Assembly (NCBI GenBank): GCA_015956445.1 | Contig: WIUZ02000004.1 | Coordinates: 2,356,001-2,420,000, forward strand | Direction: 5' to 3' | Origin: Thelephora terrestris | Lineage: Eukaryota; Basidiomycota; Agaricomycetes; Thelephorales; Thelephoraceae | Length of the DNA: 64,000 nt | Shown: positions 10,933 to 22,329 of the stretch, in pieces | How positions within the stretch are numbered: the stretch's first letter is position 1 | Layout of the letters: every line of letters begins with the position of its first letter | Notes under the pieces: generated by a model | The model's database searches: none | What the model was told of the DNA's origin: nothing | The model's input: the letters and a program-made list of their open reading frames with translations, nothing else | Position numbers and translations under genes: made by a program

Positions 10933-11155
10933 TAGCTTTGTCTTCCTCTCTGGTATGAATGTGTTTTAGATAGGAAGGGGTGCAAATGCAATGTGGTCTT
11001 ACCATCATCTTTTTCAGTCTGGGAAAGACTAAATAAAACAGAAGGTTAGTCTTATCACAGCCAGCTAAATTTATCACATCAGGCAAAGGGTAAGATAGCT
11101 GAGATGTGGCACCCCCAACTACATTCCATTCCACCCCAGCTTGACAAGCTGATGA
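10933..11155 (+). other. N1 3' region with probable polyadenylation signal
   Basis: This non-coding stretch directly follows the receptor stop. AATAAA lies in the CTAAATAAAACAG stretch near 11030. The same sequence follows N2 (39236-39450) and N3 (55672-55885), so it is part of the receptor's 3' UTR or 3' flank. In this copy it is cut off by the element that starts at 11156. Confidence 0.5.
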
Positions 11156-11175
11156 TGTCAGGGTTGGAGGCCTGC

Positions 11176-11799
11176 TTACTGTTTGTGGGGCGCTAGAGGA
11201 TTAGCGGATGGGTGAGGGGTATCGGGTCTGGTTTTGAAGGGGGTTCCGGGCGTGGAGACGAGGGGAGGAGGGATGTCAAGAGAGAGGGGTGACTCGGTTT
11301 GGTAGGGATGAACGGGTGAGTGGTAGTCTTGGCAAAACTGGCTGAGTTGCTGAACAAACGGTTCGAAGTCTTGGTCGCTAAGACGTTCGAAGTTGACGAG
11401 ATATTCTATAACAGAGTAAGGCAGTTCAGTTGGGATTTCCCACCAAAGAACGATGATAGCAGGGGAATGGGTATGGATGTTAGTCGTGAGATGAACACGT
11501 GGAGAAGGGAAGTAAAAGGCCGGACTGATACTGAAGTAGACTGTCGCAAGGACGCTCTCAGTAAGATCTGAATTCCAAAGGAATTGATGATCCGCTCCTA
11601 ATAGAAAGGGAGGAGTAGTGACTCCGGCGTCGAGGGCTGCAAAGGGTCGGTAGTAGGGGAAATGGGTAAGTAGACCGGCGGTTCGGTTTACTTGAAGACT
11701 CCTGATGAGTTTATACTCCCAGATAGATCTTCTAGCGTCAGGGACAACTGGTCGCTGGACTGGGCTAGTAGAGGGGAAAGGATTAGGGGCGCTGAACAT
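11176..11799 (-). CDS. Unknown 207-aa protein inside the 2.3-kb element
   Basis: I do not recognise this protein. It is a single open frame of 207 aa starting MFSAPNPFPSTSPVQRPV. It has an aromatic-rich middle (FYFPSPRVHLTTNIHTHS, IIVLWWEIPTELPYSVIEYL) and a Pro/Ser/Thr-rich tail. No catalytic or membrane motif is evident. A TATATA-type box lies on the minus strand at about 11945-11950, some 150 bases upstream of the start, which fits real transcription. The ORF ends close to the left terminus of the element, so it is probably element-encoded. A chance open frame is the main alternative. Confidence 0.5.
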   Translation of the reverse strand: MFSAPNPFPSTSPVQRPVVPDARRSIWEYKLIRSLQVNRTAGLLTHFPYYRPFAALDAGVTTPPFLLGADHQFLWNSDLTESVLATVYFSISPAFYFPSPRVHLTTNIHTHSPAIIVLWWEIPTELPYSVIEYLVNFERLSDQDFEPFVQQLSQFCQDYHSPVHPYQTESPLSLDIPPPLVSTPGTPFKTRPDTPHPSANPLAPHKQ

Positions 11800-12120
11800 A
11801 CACTAGCGGGAGGATTCCTGCTGAGATGGGTCAGAAGAGGTAAGGCGTGAGGAGAATTCCTCAGCTTACTTTTATTCAGGTTGTGGGTAGAGGAGTACAG
11901 AAGAGATTGAGAATGGGGAAAAGAAGGAGCGACCGCTCTTCCTTATATACCCAATCCTCTACAGGAGTCATTATTCTATGACGAGTCAAACAGGAGTAAA
12001 CATGGTCTGTGCGTAGTTTAGGGTAGGGTAGGTGAGTCAGAATGAGGGGACTTAGAACGACGGATGGTAATTACAATTACGGAAACAGTAGAGGCGTGAG
12101 TTGATGGAAGCATTCGGGGA

Positions 12121-12250
12121 TTTCTCGTGTTTCATGGTAGTAATAGAAGCGCGGTGGGGATTTCCCATGATCGATGGGGATTTCTCTGGATCAACGGTTG
12201 TAATAGAAGCGTGGTGGGGATTTCCCATGATCGATGGGGATTTCTCAGGG
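12121..12250. repeat. 60-bp tandem repeat in the element's divergent promoter
   Basis: Two 60-base units (12121-12180 and 12181-12240) and the start of a third repeat a GGTGGGGATTTCCCATGATC core followed by GATGGGGATTTCTC. They lie between the two divergent ORFs of the element and could be protein-binding sites for a shared promoter. Confidence 0.75.
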
Positions 12251-12454
12251 TTTGATGGGGTCGCGATCGGGGTTGAGGGTTCGTTTATCCTAATAAGGAC
12301 GTTAATGAATAATAGGTTATTGTTTTCCCCCTTTGGTTTTCTTTGAGTCAGGATGTATTTAAGTCGGGGGGATTAATGATCGTTCCCCTCATCGTCTCTT
12401 TTCCGTTCCCACAATTACCACTACCACCCTCTTCGTCAAACATCTATCACCACT

Positions 12455-13358
12455 ATGTCTGCTTTTACTGCCAACAACGTCGTCCTCAACGCTGCTGCCG
12501 TCCCCTTCACTCCGTCCTTTGAGACGGACGCTCCTTACAACATGGAGCAGCACTTGTATGATTCCCCCGCCAATATTGCCCACGACAACCAGGTTGCCGT
12601 TGACTTCCTCACCGCTCATAATGCCCCCGCCGAATTCTGGGAACAAGCTGGGTACGAAGACCCCAGGCTTTCTGGGCCTGTGGTTCGAGCTCAACACCCT
12701 GGAGCCGTCCTTTTATTGGACGCCATGGAGAGGGAGAGGGAGGATCGAATTGCGAAGTTGGAGAAGCGGGTGGATCTCATGTACGTCATCATGAACAGTC
12801 TGAATGATGACTTCTCTCACTTCGCTTTGGAACATTGGGGACCTTTCCAGGCGTCTCTCTTCCGATATTTCGGACACCAATGTGGGGGAGCTTATTGCAC
12901 CGACCCCCCTTGCAAGTCCCCAGTCGTCCCTTCGCCACCGCCAGGATCGGGGCGTTCCTCTCCCTCCATCCCCTCCCTGGAGTCCTGCCCCAGCTCGCCA
13001 GATGGTGGAGAGGTCCCAGAAGAAGAAGAACCGCAAGAGTCCGATGACTCGTTCTGGTCAACGTTGTCGTCCCTCCGACAAGTCACGTCAGGTGAGGATG
13101 AAGTTGAAGGTGGAGGTGGCGGGTCTCCAAGACCGCTATGGGTTCGCATTAGTGAGCGAGGCCTTGTCGGACGTGCGACGGGAGATGTATGATAGTCTCT
13201 CCCATGATGTGTTGGGGTGTAGGGAGTGTTGGCAGGATCCGGCGACGCGAGTGTGGTCTTACTGTCCCGAGAGTATCCATAACCCTCACCACTTTGCTCA
13301 TCGTTGCCCCCTCCCTCAGAACTGTTCATGTGATATCGACCCGTTTGTTCTTGTCTAA
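12455..13358 (+). CDS. Unknown protein inside the 2.3-kb element, two frames needed
   Basis: I do not recognise this gene. The start at 12455 opens MSAFTANNVVLNAAAVPF and runs 245 aa to 13192. It includes an acidic helical part (LLLDAMEREREDRIAKLEKR) and a Pro/Ser/acidic linker. A second frame, open to 13358, then looks coding from about 13085: GFALVSEALSDVRREMYDSL, then a Cys/His-rich end with CRECW, NPHHFAHRC and CSCD. The two parts probably belong to one protein joined by an unseen intron or broken by a frameshift near 13080-13100. A TATTTAA box near 12355 and a CT-rich leader precede the ATG. I give the joined span without choosing the joint. Confidence 0.45.
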
Positions 13359-13468
13359 GTTTGTAGTCTTTTTTAGCCACTTTTGTACTATTATTACCGC
13401 GAATGAGACCAATGTCTTGAATTATTTGTGAGATCTTGGCTACTATGTCACGCGTTCGTGACAGATGA

Positions 13469-14045
13469 TATGTATCTTGATATCTATCAACCCTTATGGC
13501 ACCCCTGGCGACCCTCCCAGGTACTGGCTCGAGGATCTTGGTTGTTCAATAGAGTTAACCAGATACACACACCCTGTGGACTTTGGGCTCATCCCATTGA
13601 AGACCCTCTTCAAAGGGAAGGGGAATTTTTCATCTTCATTTTTGATACAAACAGATTAATGTGTCTGAGGTGTGGATGCAGATTTCAGTAGGAACATGAA
13701 TATTCCCCTCCACCAAAGTTCATGTTGTGGATTCCAGACAGTCATTCAGAATGGTGGTTCTTCCCTAATGCACACAGCAAGGTGGGACAGATGGCAACAC
13801 AACTGGAGATTGAGGCATTTGTACAGGAAACACATTGCAGAGGAAAGTGGGCCCCACCCACCCCACCTTCATCTGGAGGAAATGTACGTGTTCACATTTG
13901 GAAACTGCATACAACACATTGAGATTCATCACCCAAAGTACATCTTATCAATAAAGAATAAGTTGCAACGGTTCAAGACTACACAAAAGGTGACCCAAGA
14001 TATTCCTCTTCAACTCCTATAATGTACAAACCACCTCCCTTGCTC
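13469..14045. repeat. Conserved ~570-bp block 3' of the receptor, copy 1
   Basis: This block follows each complete receptor: 13469-14045, about 39454-40035 and about 55890-56472. The three are almost identical in nucleotide sequence. Open frames of 66-116 codons exist in two overlapping frames (for example PKFMLWIPDSHSEWWFFPNA and LWAHPIEDPLQKEGEFFIF), but each is interrupted and none matches a family I know. It may be a decayed gene or a 3' regulatory or UTR segment carried with the receptor. Confidence 0.45.
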
Positions 14046-14431
14046 ATTGAGAATCACCAAACACACTCCTCTTTACCAACCCAGTCAGTGTAGCAAAGGC
14101 ACCGGAGATCTAGGACGAGGTGGCAACCTTAGCCTTGATGGCATCAACAACGCTGGGATCAGCCAAGGTGCTGAGGTCGCCCAGCTGGTCGCCCTCTCCT
14201 GCGGAAATCTTGCGCATGATACAGCGCATGATCTTACCAGATCGGGTCTTGGGAAGGTCAGGAACGATGATGATCTTCTTTGGCGTGGCGAATGGCCCAA
14301 TGTCCTTCCTGACCTGAAGAATGAGCTCCTTAGTGAGGGAACCCTCGTCATTGGGGTTGTAGGTGAATTCACTAGGGAAAGGGGGTTTGATGAGCTCGGA
14401 GTCTGCAAGGTTGGCAAGGAAATACATACGG

Positions 14432-16028
14432 TGTCGTGCTCGTGGGTGGTGTAGTGTTATGTTCTATACAGAAGATAACTAGACCCAGTTGGTTCGCTTA
14501 GAGACTAAGTGTATAGAAGCTAAGCAGGCTGGTTGAGTAGTCTATGAACGCGACTAACAACTCCACAGGGTGAGCGGGGTTCCTCTTTCCGGCTCTCGGA
14601 CCTGATGAGTTCGCTGAGGGATCTACTCTGTGAGTGTGTCCTTCAGTATTATTCCAAGGGAATCAGACGTACTATATCACTCAGTTGTTCCTGTTCCTTG
14701 ATTAGACACTTATCTGGTGTGTGGGGGTTTGGTGGTGATTTGATGGGAATGGAGTTCCTGATCTAAGGGGAGATCAAGAGTGGAGGGGATGATCTACTGG
14801 GGTAGACCAAAGGGGAGGGGGAAAGAGGGGGATGCTCAAAGGGTGTGTTTGAGGCTGAATTCCTAAGGCTGTGCTTTGATGCTGTGCTTTGATGCTGTGC
14901 TTAGGGCTGTGCTTAGGGCTGTGCCTAAGGCTGTGTATTGAGGCTGTGTATTGATGCTGTGCTTAGGGCTATGCCTAAGGCTGTGTTGAGGCTGTGTCGT
15001 GTGACTAGACCTAAAAGGGAAGGTGTACACTTACACCTGGGGCTGTGCTAGATATGTTGTAAAGGTGACAAGATATGTCGTAAAACTGGGAGGGTATAAC
15101 TGATACCCTAAACTTTGCTGCAGATGACGTCTAGTACGTCTAACTGATATGTCTTCAATAATCTTCAGATAATAAACCTATGTCGTAAAATATGTCGTAA
15201 GTCCTTGTGGTACTGCTAAATCTGGCTGTCACTCAGTCAGTCACTTCTCTGAGGTGGGGTTATCTGCCTAAAGTTTCAGACTTTAGTACTACAGATACCA
15301 AGATTCCAACGTCTCAAGTGTACTAAGCTTATTCAGTTCTTCTGACTTAGAACTTCTTCTCACAGAGGGTAGGGCTAAAATATGGTATGTGATTGCTCAA
15401 ATCACTCAACCAATCAGTCCTAAGGGAATTGAGGTAGATACTTTAGGGGGTAGATGTAGAGAGAGAGGGGGTAGATGTAAAGTGGGGGGGGGGGGGGGGG
15501 GGGGGGGAAAGAGACACTGAGCAAAAGGATGCTCAGCTGATGTGAGGATAGAGCAAACTGTGCTTTTCTCCTGAGCAGTAGGTACCTCTTCTTCTCTTAG
15601 AAGTGGGGTTGAGGTCTATATATACTATTTTACACAAGAATGTTCTAGAACATTCCAGCACCTTCCACAGTATTCCGTAAGATTCCACCATGTTCCATTA
15701 GTTTCCGTCTTGTTCTTTGTGTGACAAATCATCACATTTGTGACATTCCGTCACCTTCTAGAATGTTCCAGCACTTTCCAGCATGTTCCAGCATGTTCCG
15801 GGAGATTCCATGATATTCCATGGTTTTCATGGCTATCTGATCTCTTGATCTAATCTTCAGGGTCCTTATCTTATCTTATCTATAATGGATTATAATTAGA
15901 TTTCTGTTATCTAATCTTATCTGGATTAAACAATATTTAAATCATTTAAATAATCCATTGACCAGTCTGTTAAGTATAAATTGTGCGTAAAATCGTAAAA
16001 TAAATAATGATAATCCTGGGGTCCGACA
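14432..16028. mobile_element. 1.6-kb non-coding LTR-like (solo LTR) insertion
   Basis: The uninterrupted site in A2 and A3 reads ATACGGCTTGAGGG. Here the same sequence is split by an insert starting TGTCGTGCTCGTGGG and ending GGGGTCCGACA. ACGG is duplicated on both sides (14428-14431, 16029-16032); a fifth base differs (T/A). TGTCG...CGACA ends, a TATATATA box near 15617-15626, purine-rich and TTCCA-rich blocks and absence of any long ORF fit a long solo LTR. Inner short repeats include GGCTGTG units (14865-15000) and TTCCAGCA-type units (15640-15820). Confidence 0.65.
15484..15507 (+). repeat. Homopolymer of 24 G
   Basis: An uninterrupted run of 24 guanines inside the 1.6-kb LTR-like element. 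Runs of this size are unstable in replication and in sequencing, so the length is approximate. Confidence 0.9.
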
Positions 16029-17952
16029 ACGGCTTGAGGGTCACAAAGGCGTAGACGGTTTGGCCAGTGAGATCGTCGGAGACGCCGATGACGGCAGTCT
16101 CAGTGACGCCCCTGTGAAGGATCAAGGCAGACTCGATCTCGGCAGTGGAGAGGCGGTGTCCCGAGACGTTGATGACATCTGAGTTCTGTTAGGCTCGCGC
16201 TCGTGAAGCGAGAGACGTTCGGGATACTGACCGTCTACACGACCCTTGATCCAAATGTATCTGTGCTCATCGCAGCCCACACCATCGCCGGTATAGAAAA
16301 ATCCTGGGTATGGCTAAACACGACGAGATCAGAGATAGCGTCGCACACAACGCAAATGAACGCAAACCCTCATATAGGTATCGAGATAACGGTTATTATC
16401 CTTCCAGACCGTACTCGCGATAGACGGCCAGGGGTTCCTGATACACAGGATACCCTCAACACTGTTGCCCTCGAGGACTTCTCAGGACACTGGGTCGAGG
16501 ATGACCGGCTCGATGCCGAAGAAAGGTACGGTAGCGGATCCCGGTTTTGTCTCGATGGCGCCAGGGAATGGCGTTATCATGATCGAAACGGTCTCGGTTT
16601 GCCACCAAGTGTCGACAATGGCACATTGCTTCTTTCCGACGTGCTCATTGTACCAGTCCCAAGCTTCAGGGTTGATAGGTTCACCGACGCTACCCAGCAC
16701 TCAAACCGTGCTGAGGTCGTGGGCTTGGGTGTGGTGTTCGCCGGGACGACGGAGGAGACAGATGGCGGTGGGAGCAGTGTAGAAATGGGTGATCTGGTGT
16801 TTCTCGACGACCTGCCAATAACGGGATGGAGTGGGGTAGACCGGGGTAGACTCGAATACAGTGGTGGTGACGCCCTTGAGAAGAGGTCCGTAGACGATGT
16901 ACCTGATCAAGTATAAGACCAGAGCAGAGGCGGCGGTTGTCAAAAGTACCAAACTTACGTGTGGCCGGTGATCCAGTCGACATCGGCCATGCATGCAAAC
17001 TTGTCCTCGGGGTGGACATCGAAGACGTACTTGACGGTCAGCGCGGCTCCGAGAAGGTATCTGGCGGTAGTGTGGACGACAACCTTTGGCTTTCCGGTGG
17101 ATCCAGAGGTCTAAAAACGTCGAGAAGCACCGTCAGCGACTCTTGTTGGACGGAAGATAAAACTTCCGATGCTCACGTAAAGAATGAACAACGGGTCCTC
17201 AGAGGACATGACCTCCGGCGGATAGTAGTTTGGGACCTTGGGCGTCTCTTCGTGCCACCACTTGTCGCGTCTCTTGGTCCAGGCCACGGTGTTTCCGGTC
17301 CTCCTCTGGACAAGTGCATGCTCGACCTCGGGGCACACCTTAAGAGCGGCATTGACGATGGCCTTGGTAACAGTGGCCCTTCCACCCCGTCGGCCCTCAT
17401 CGGAGGTGATCAAAACGCGAGACTTGCAATCCTTGATGCAGTCTCGAAGCAACTCGGATGGCGCCGATGCGAGCGCAGGCCAGGAAAGTGGCAACAGCGT
17501 GCCAGGTCATGGGCATCTAAACGGAGACGGTGTCGCCCTGCTTGATCCCCATAGCCTTCGAGCCGTTAGCCATGCTGCAAACTCCGCGGAGGAGCTGAGT
17601 GTGGGTGATTTCGCAGCCTTCGCCTGGCCCATCGGCTTCGTAGATGATTGCGGTCTATGGAAATCTGTGAGTTCGTGACAGAATGTTGTGGAATGAAGGG
17701 GAGGGGGAATCGTGTAGAGCGACTGCGGACGCTGAGACTGTCGGCACTGGCCGACGCCAATGGTCGCTGAAGCGGAAGCGCCGATCGACTGTCGATGGGC
17801 AAGATGATGGTAGAAATGCGAACCTTATCAGGGTGGGTATAAGCCCATGAGTCGACGCAGTTGTATGAGACGTTGAGACCACCTTCGGGGAACCAGACGA
17901 TGTCTCCATTCTCGAAGCTACCAGACCGAACGGTCTTGAACGGGCTTTCCAT

Positions 17953-18560
17953 TGGTATTTAACACGAGGGGAGTTGGGTAAATTGATGTTGAGAATCAGC
18001 CGGGCGAAGGAACATAAGAGGCGTCCATGTCATCCTCAAACCGGAACCGAGAGCGGCACTGATCTGAAGATGCGAGGACTCGATTGATCCAATCCCTCTA
18101 GCATACGTCCCATTCCCTAGCAGTGGTTCTCCAATTTCTTGAATATCCGGATCCATGGACACGTCTCAGTGCATTGGAATTCCCAATACTGCGTAACCCG
18201 GATGTCTTATTCTTCGAGAGCCTGCCTATCATTGAAAGATGAAACGCGTTATTTCACCTGGTATGTTCATAAATCAATCCGCTCCACGAGTGCCGCCGCC
18301 CCTCCGTAATTCGCAGCGAATGATTGACCCAGAACCCGCTCATCAGTTTATGTGTGTGAGTTTACGACAAAGCCCTGCGGATTGAAGGAAGAAAATCGTG
18401 GCGAGTCGCTGTCCCATCTTGTCATCGAAGCTAAAAATCTCTGATTTCCTGCAGAGTGACGAGTGTGTCAAAACGCGATGTGGTTCAATCGACAGAACGT
18501 TGGGATCGATGGCGATGGCTACTAGCCTGAGGCGTTGCCCGATACCACGATCAACCCGCC
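17953..18560. repeat. Divergent A-H intergenic block
   Basis: This is the region between the 5' ends of acetyl-CoA synthetase (-) and H (+). It recurs at 42364-43010 and 58803-59450, and in altered form at 30550-31190. Shared marks are GTTGGGTAAATTGATGTTGA next to A and the GCCGCCCCTCCGTAATTCGC stretch. No gene is seen. It probably was the shared promoter of A and H. Confidence 0.5.
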
Positions 18561-18569
18561 CTCTCTCCT

Positions 18570-19455
18570 CCTCCCCTCTCAAAGTATCGTCCCGCATCCC
18601 GCGCGTTACTCATAGGTGTGGCTCCCCGCCAGACACGGAGTCCACGAATTTCACAAAACACTGTCTGACCCCCAAATCCTGTCGTGAGCTCACAGGCCAC
18701 TGGGTGAGTTGTCAACCCCATCGTTTTTCGTGCATTGGAGCTAACGTGCGCAAAAATCACGCGTCGGAACAGACTAGGCAAACGGCCTCACCAAGAATTA
18801 CGCCAACGCTACGCGCCCACATTCAACCCGGCGCATTCGAAGCCATCCCGTTTTCAGAAGATCGCTCCGTCTTGCCTGTTACACGATCTCCTTGAAGAAA
18901 CCTCACGTACAATGGTGTCCCGCCCTTAACGTTAGTTGGACGGACCTGGACAGTTCCAACTTTGACAGATGGTCAAGGGGGCAGAAGATCGCGCGGCCAC
19001 GGACGGTGGAGATTTCTCTCGCAGACGCCTCAAAATCGAGGTTCGGAAGCATAACCAACGTGCGTGATGACCAGCCCTCTGTATCTTTTCGCACACAACA
19101 CTTATCAAAGTCTCTTTTTACAGGCGATGTCTTGCGATTACGAAGGTCCACATACATTCCTCATGGCCTCTTTGTCCCACCGTTCGAACCCGAGCAGCCA
19201 TCCATCCGCAATGAGAAGTCCACGTCCAACTTCTTCTGGGACTCCGTGACTTCTGGTAACCTCGACACCTCCAGCGAGCAGGCCCGAAAGATCTCCTGCC
19301 TACACCCACGATCACGACTTGGATTGGGTCCTCAAGCTCCTCGGCAAGAAATTGTTCGGATTCCGGCACCTTTCCCTTCCACAACTCCCCTGCACGGAAC
19401 ATACGTTCAGGTCCTCGTCAATCAGGGGCGACAGGTGGAGGAACGTTGGGATTGA
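18570..19455 (+). pseudogene. H2: decayed H-family copy
   Basis: Homologous to H1 across its length, from CGGAGTCCACGAATTTCAC to the terminal GGAACGTTGGGATTGA. There is no ATG at the H1 start position (GGTGTGGCTCCC), and frames shift several times. The region matching the H1 middle exon is shortened. The acidic C-terminal exon survives as FFWDSVTSGNLDTSSEQA. It is almost identical to H10 at 59430-60314, differing by a 9-base gap near 18880 and a few substitutions. Confidence 0.7.
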
Positions 19456-20034
19456 GGTGTGGTTTGCACGTATATCACGTCGATGTCTCCCGATTTGCGG
19501 TCGTGTTCATGTGCCTTATCCTATGCGAGATCACCTCAGTTTGGGGGCGACGTCTTTTGGTATCTGGGGCTGATCAACTTCACCCGCACCCTTGATTGTG
19601 TTCACAAACCCCTCCTCGTGAGTCTAGTGGACGCGCTGTTTCGGCTCGGGTGCCTCCACACTGTATTGGAGTTTCGAACGGTACCTAGCGGTATTTCTTG
19701 CAATTTGACACAATTTGAAACAACACGATTGCTTTATGCACCCATCGGTCACTTGCGGACACGTGGGTATCCCGGCACTTGTTCGCGTTGAACAACTACT
19801 CCCTGGACCATATCACGCCTCGAGGAGCATTCAACCACCTGCTTAACTCCCGGGGCCAGCAACCAGCCTGAGTAAACGCGGCAGGAGGCCTCCGGACCTC
19901 GAAGGTGTGATTCTGCTGTCGGTCTGCTCACGCGAAATCACGGTGTTGAATTCACATGATAGTCGGGCATTTCGGTTTCTTTACATGGTTATTTGCACAA
20001 GGCTATATAAGCCAATATCCACGAGAGAAAACAA

Positions 20035-21325
20035 CCACCCTACATCTTGATGTCGTGGAAGTGATGTCCTCCGATCTGAGGAAAATCCGTCGCGGAAATT
20101 CGGGGATCCTGGAACGCACATCGTCTTCTTCACATAGTCGAGCTGTCTCATTCCTTGAAGATGTGCCATTAGAACGGACAGTGTCCCTGAACTCGTCGAC
20201 CTGTCGTTTGTAGTCAGATGCCATCCCCTTGCTATCGGTCTGAAACTCTTCGACCTTCATTGGATCCCCACGTCAAGTCCCTTCGCGAGCTCTTCATCCT
20301 TGTTCTTTACCGCCTGCTCCGCATCATCCCCATTTCCCGTTGGCACCTCGATCTGGGCGTTGAGCACCCTGACCAGCTCCACGCCAGCGGCAGTCGCGGG
20401 GATACCCTTGCATTCATCTCCGAGCTCGTTCTGGATCTGCAGTGATCGAGGGAGATTGCAGGTGATGAGGCGGATAAGACTTTCCCCCGACGGAGCGGTG
20501 CTCTCGGGGCGTCCTATCCGAGCACCTCTTCCGAAAATGGCCTCGAAGAGATTCTTCGACTTGACCTCTCGTTCGTTGCCAACCTCGTGGTCCATTGGCG
20601 TGTTGACACCGGGCGCTGTCGCCACAAAGCTTCCGGAATGCGCCAGACTCATTCCTTGATGTCAGTATCTCGGACATCTTGGGGTCGGGGATCTGGTGGA
20701 AATAAAGGGTGCCAGCGAGCTTTCTTCCTTGTTCGTATCTGGATAATGTGACGTGCGGTTACGACACGATACATGGTGCAATCAGTTTTTTTGGCGACCG
20801 ACTCACTTCAAACTTCACTTACAAGTCTGCGGGCAATGCGGCGATCGGATTGACAATATCCGTGTCGCTCAGGCAAGGCACCGTCGAATCCGAGAGTATC
20901 CATCAAGATGACACGACGACCGGTTAGATCGAAAGCGTCCGCAACTTAAGCCGTGTTCGTGCAAGTTCGTCGCCTTTTTCTAATGCGGAGGTGGAAATCG
21001 CTTGAGCCTGGTGAATAGCGTGAATCGTGACGGGGCAAGGGGACGATAAGCTCCCTTGGCGATGGTACAGAAAAAAAACAGTACGCACGAAGAACTTCTT
21101 CATTTCTCGTTGTTCCATGACTCCTTCGAATAAGGTAAATCGGCAGATCGTCTGATTCGATGAGGAGCGAAGTGATTTGAGGGTCCAGGAGACGTTAACA
21201 ATGGAGATGAACGAAGAATACGTGGAAACCCAACGCCACGGTTACTTCGGGGACACCAGTACGCGATGGCTACATCTGGGTGCCCGGGATAGCTGCTTCA
21301 CGAGCACCCGCATCCTACAAATGGT
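20035..21325 (-). pseudogene. G2: decayed AIG1-like GTPase copy
   Basis: Reading from 21325 down, the copy has the EVTVAL exon, the P-loop exon with one base lost after ATGG (21118-21080), a G3 exon and the C-terminal exon. The last still contains LAGTLYFHQIPDPKM, NEREVKSKNLFEAIFGRG and the GIPATAAGVELVRVLNAQI block, but in different frames. The P-loop reads MEQREMKKFF instead of MGATGSGKTS. This makes nucleotide binding impossible even if it were translated. It is nearly identical to G10. Confidence 0.75.
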
Positions 21326-21828
21326 GCGGTAGGACGTAGTTTCGTGTAAGAGAAAGCCCAAGGACATGGCTACGAAAGACTTGGACCCCCGGCGGTTGTC
21401 TAACGTATCGTGCTCTACCCTGTTCGAGGAGAGTGGTGTCGCGGAATTGGGTACCGCACGAGGACTAACTTTAGGATACGTCTGGAAATCCCCCTCCTTC
21501 GATGGCCTCCGCACACGTTCGCTTACGACGACCATACGGCTATCAACGTTGGGAGACGTGGCGGTTGCATCTGTAAGTCGATTGAGAATACGCCGGGGGA
21601 CCCTCAGGAAGTGAAACCGTAGTGTCCTGCAAGGCGTCAGCGTTGAGTGCGGATAAGTCAATGCAAGGAAACTAGAGAAGGGTAGTTTCTCACTGGTCAG
21701 GGATGTGATTTAAAGTCTGCCCATCTGCAGACGGGCATTCCACACGCTTAGCGTTTAGTTAAAATGGTACGAGTCCCAGGTGTCAGTCTAATGTTGCCAT
21801 CCCATCATCTACACCGAGCCAGCGACAA

Positions 21829-21960
21829 AATGGGATCGCGAGATTTCCTCGGTATACCGAAAGTCCATCGTCGAGGGCGAAGCATAGCAAGGAGCGAGAT
21901 CGGCCCCAACGAGGGCACAGGACAAGTTGGTCAGGCTTTCGAGGGTGGATCCTAGCATAC
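21829..21960 (+). pseudogene. n2: NLR exon-1 stub
   Basis: The promoter and first ~120 coding bases of an N gene remain (a 5' end like MGLRDFLGIPKGHRRERS: here GSRDFLGIPKVHRRGRSIAR), up to GGTCAGGCTTTCGAGG. The sequence then changes abruptly into the A-H flank (CTGGCTGAGCAAGCGA). NACHT and WD40 are absent. The same junction is found at n7 and n10. Confidence 0.75.
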
Positions 21961-22329
21961 CCTGGCTGAGCAAGCGACTCTCTCCTGATTTCACCGGTGA
22001 CCAGTGCGGCGAGTGCAATTAAAAGAAGTCCGATTCACCAGTGCCGCCAACCCTCCGCGCTTCGCCGTGAAGCACTCTTGAGACTCTCATCGCCAGAAGA
22101 AAAAAATGCAGTCGTGTGTGTTCATGAGCTCCCTACGTGAGTTTACGATGAACCATCGTAAAATGATGGAAGAGAAGGGTGACGAGTTGCTGTCCCATAT
22201 TCCGACGTATCGGTCTTAGAGCTGGTGAGTGACGATGGAATCGATCGATCGTCCGCACGACCAACCTGCGCACTCTCCCATAGTCCCTCTGAGCTCCCCT
22301 CTCTCTTCACAACTCTCTCAAACCATCTT

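Larger units (their letters stand above)
11156..13463. mobile_element. 2.3-kb TG...CA element with 5-bp target duplication and two divergent ORFs
   Basis: Comparison with the intact sites after N2 (39454) and N3 (55890), which read GCTGATGATATGTATC, shows an insertion here. It begins TGTCAGGGTTGG and ends CGTTCGTGACA. It is flanked by GATGA at 11151-11155 and 13464-13468. TG/CA ends with TGTCA/TGACA inversion and a 5-bp duplication are the signature of LTR-type integration. No reverse transcriptase, integrase or internal LTR pair is visible, so this may be one very long solo LTR or a non-autonomous element. It carries two ORFs that diverge from a shared promoter region (11800-12454). Confidence 0.7.
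14110..17952 (-). pseudogene. A1: acetyl-CoA synthetase (AMP-forming) pseudogene, split by an LTR-like insertion
   Basis: This derives from the cytosolic acetate-activating enzyme (acetate + ATP + CoA to acetyl-CoA). Reading 17952 to 14110, family blocks appear in order: [29 protein letters not shown] joined across an intron to [10 protein letters not shown], the [20 protein letters not shown] block, [33 protein letters not shown], and [15 protein letters not shown] near the end. The N-terminal ~60 residues of the family are absent. There is a stop at 17517-17519 (TAG for the Tyr before MPMTW) and a TGA at 16482-16484 after DPVS. About 29 bases are missing near 17450-17480. The element at 14432-16028 interrupts the C-terminal exons. 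It converges with N1. Confidence 0.85.

Noticed and set aside
12160-12250. NF-kappaB-like GGGGATTTCCC sites
   Set aside because: The resemblance is to an animal transcription-factor site; fungi lack that factor. I kept only the tandem repeat itself.
11156-13463. DNA transposon with terminal inverted repeats
   Set aside because: Only five terminal bases are inverted, ends are TG/CA and the target duplication is 5 bp; no transposase is seen. An LTR-type origin fits better.
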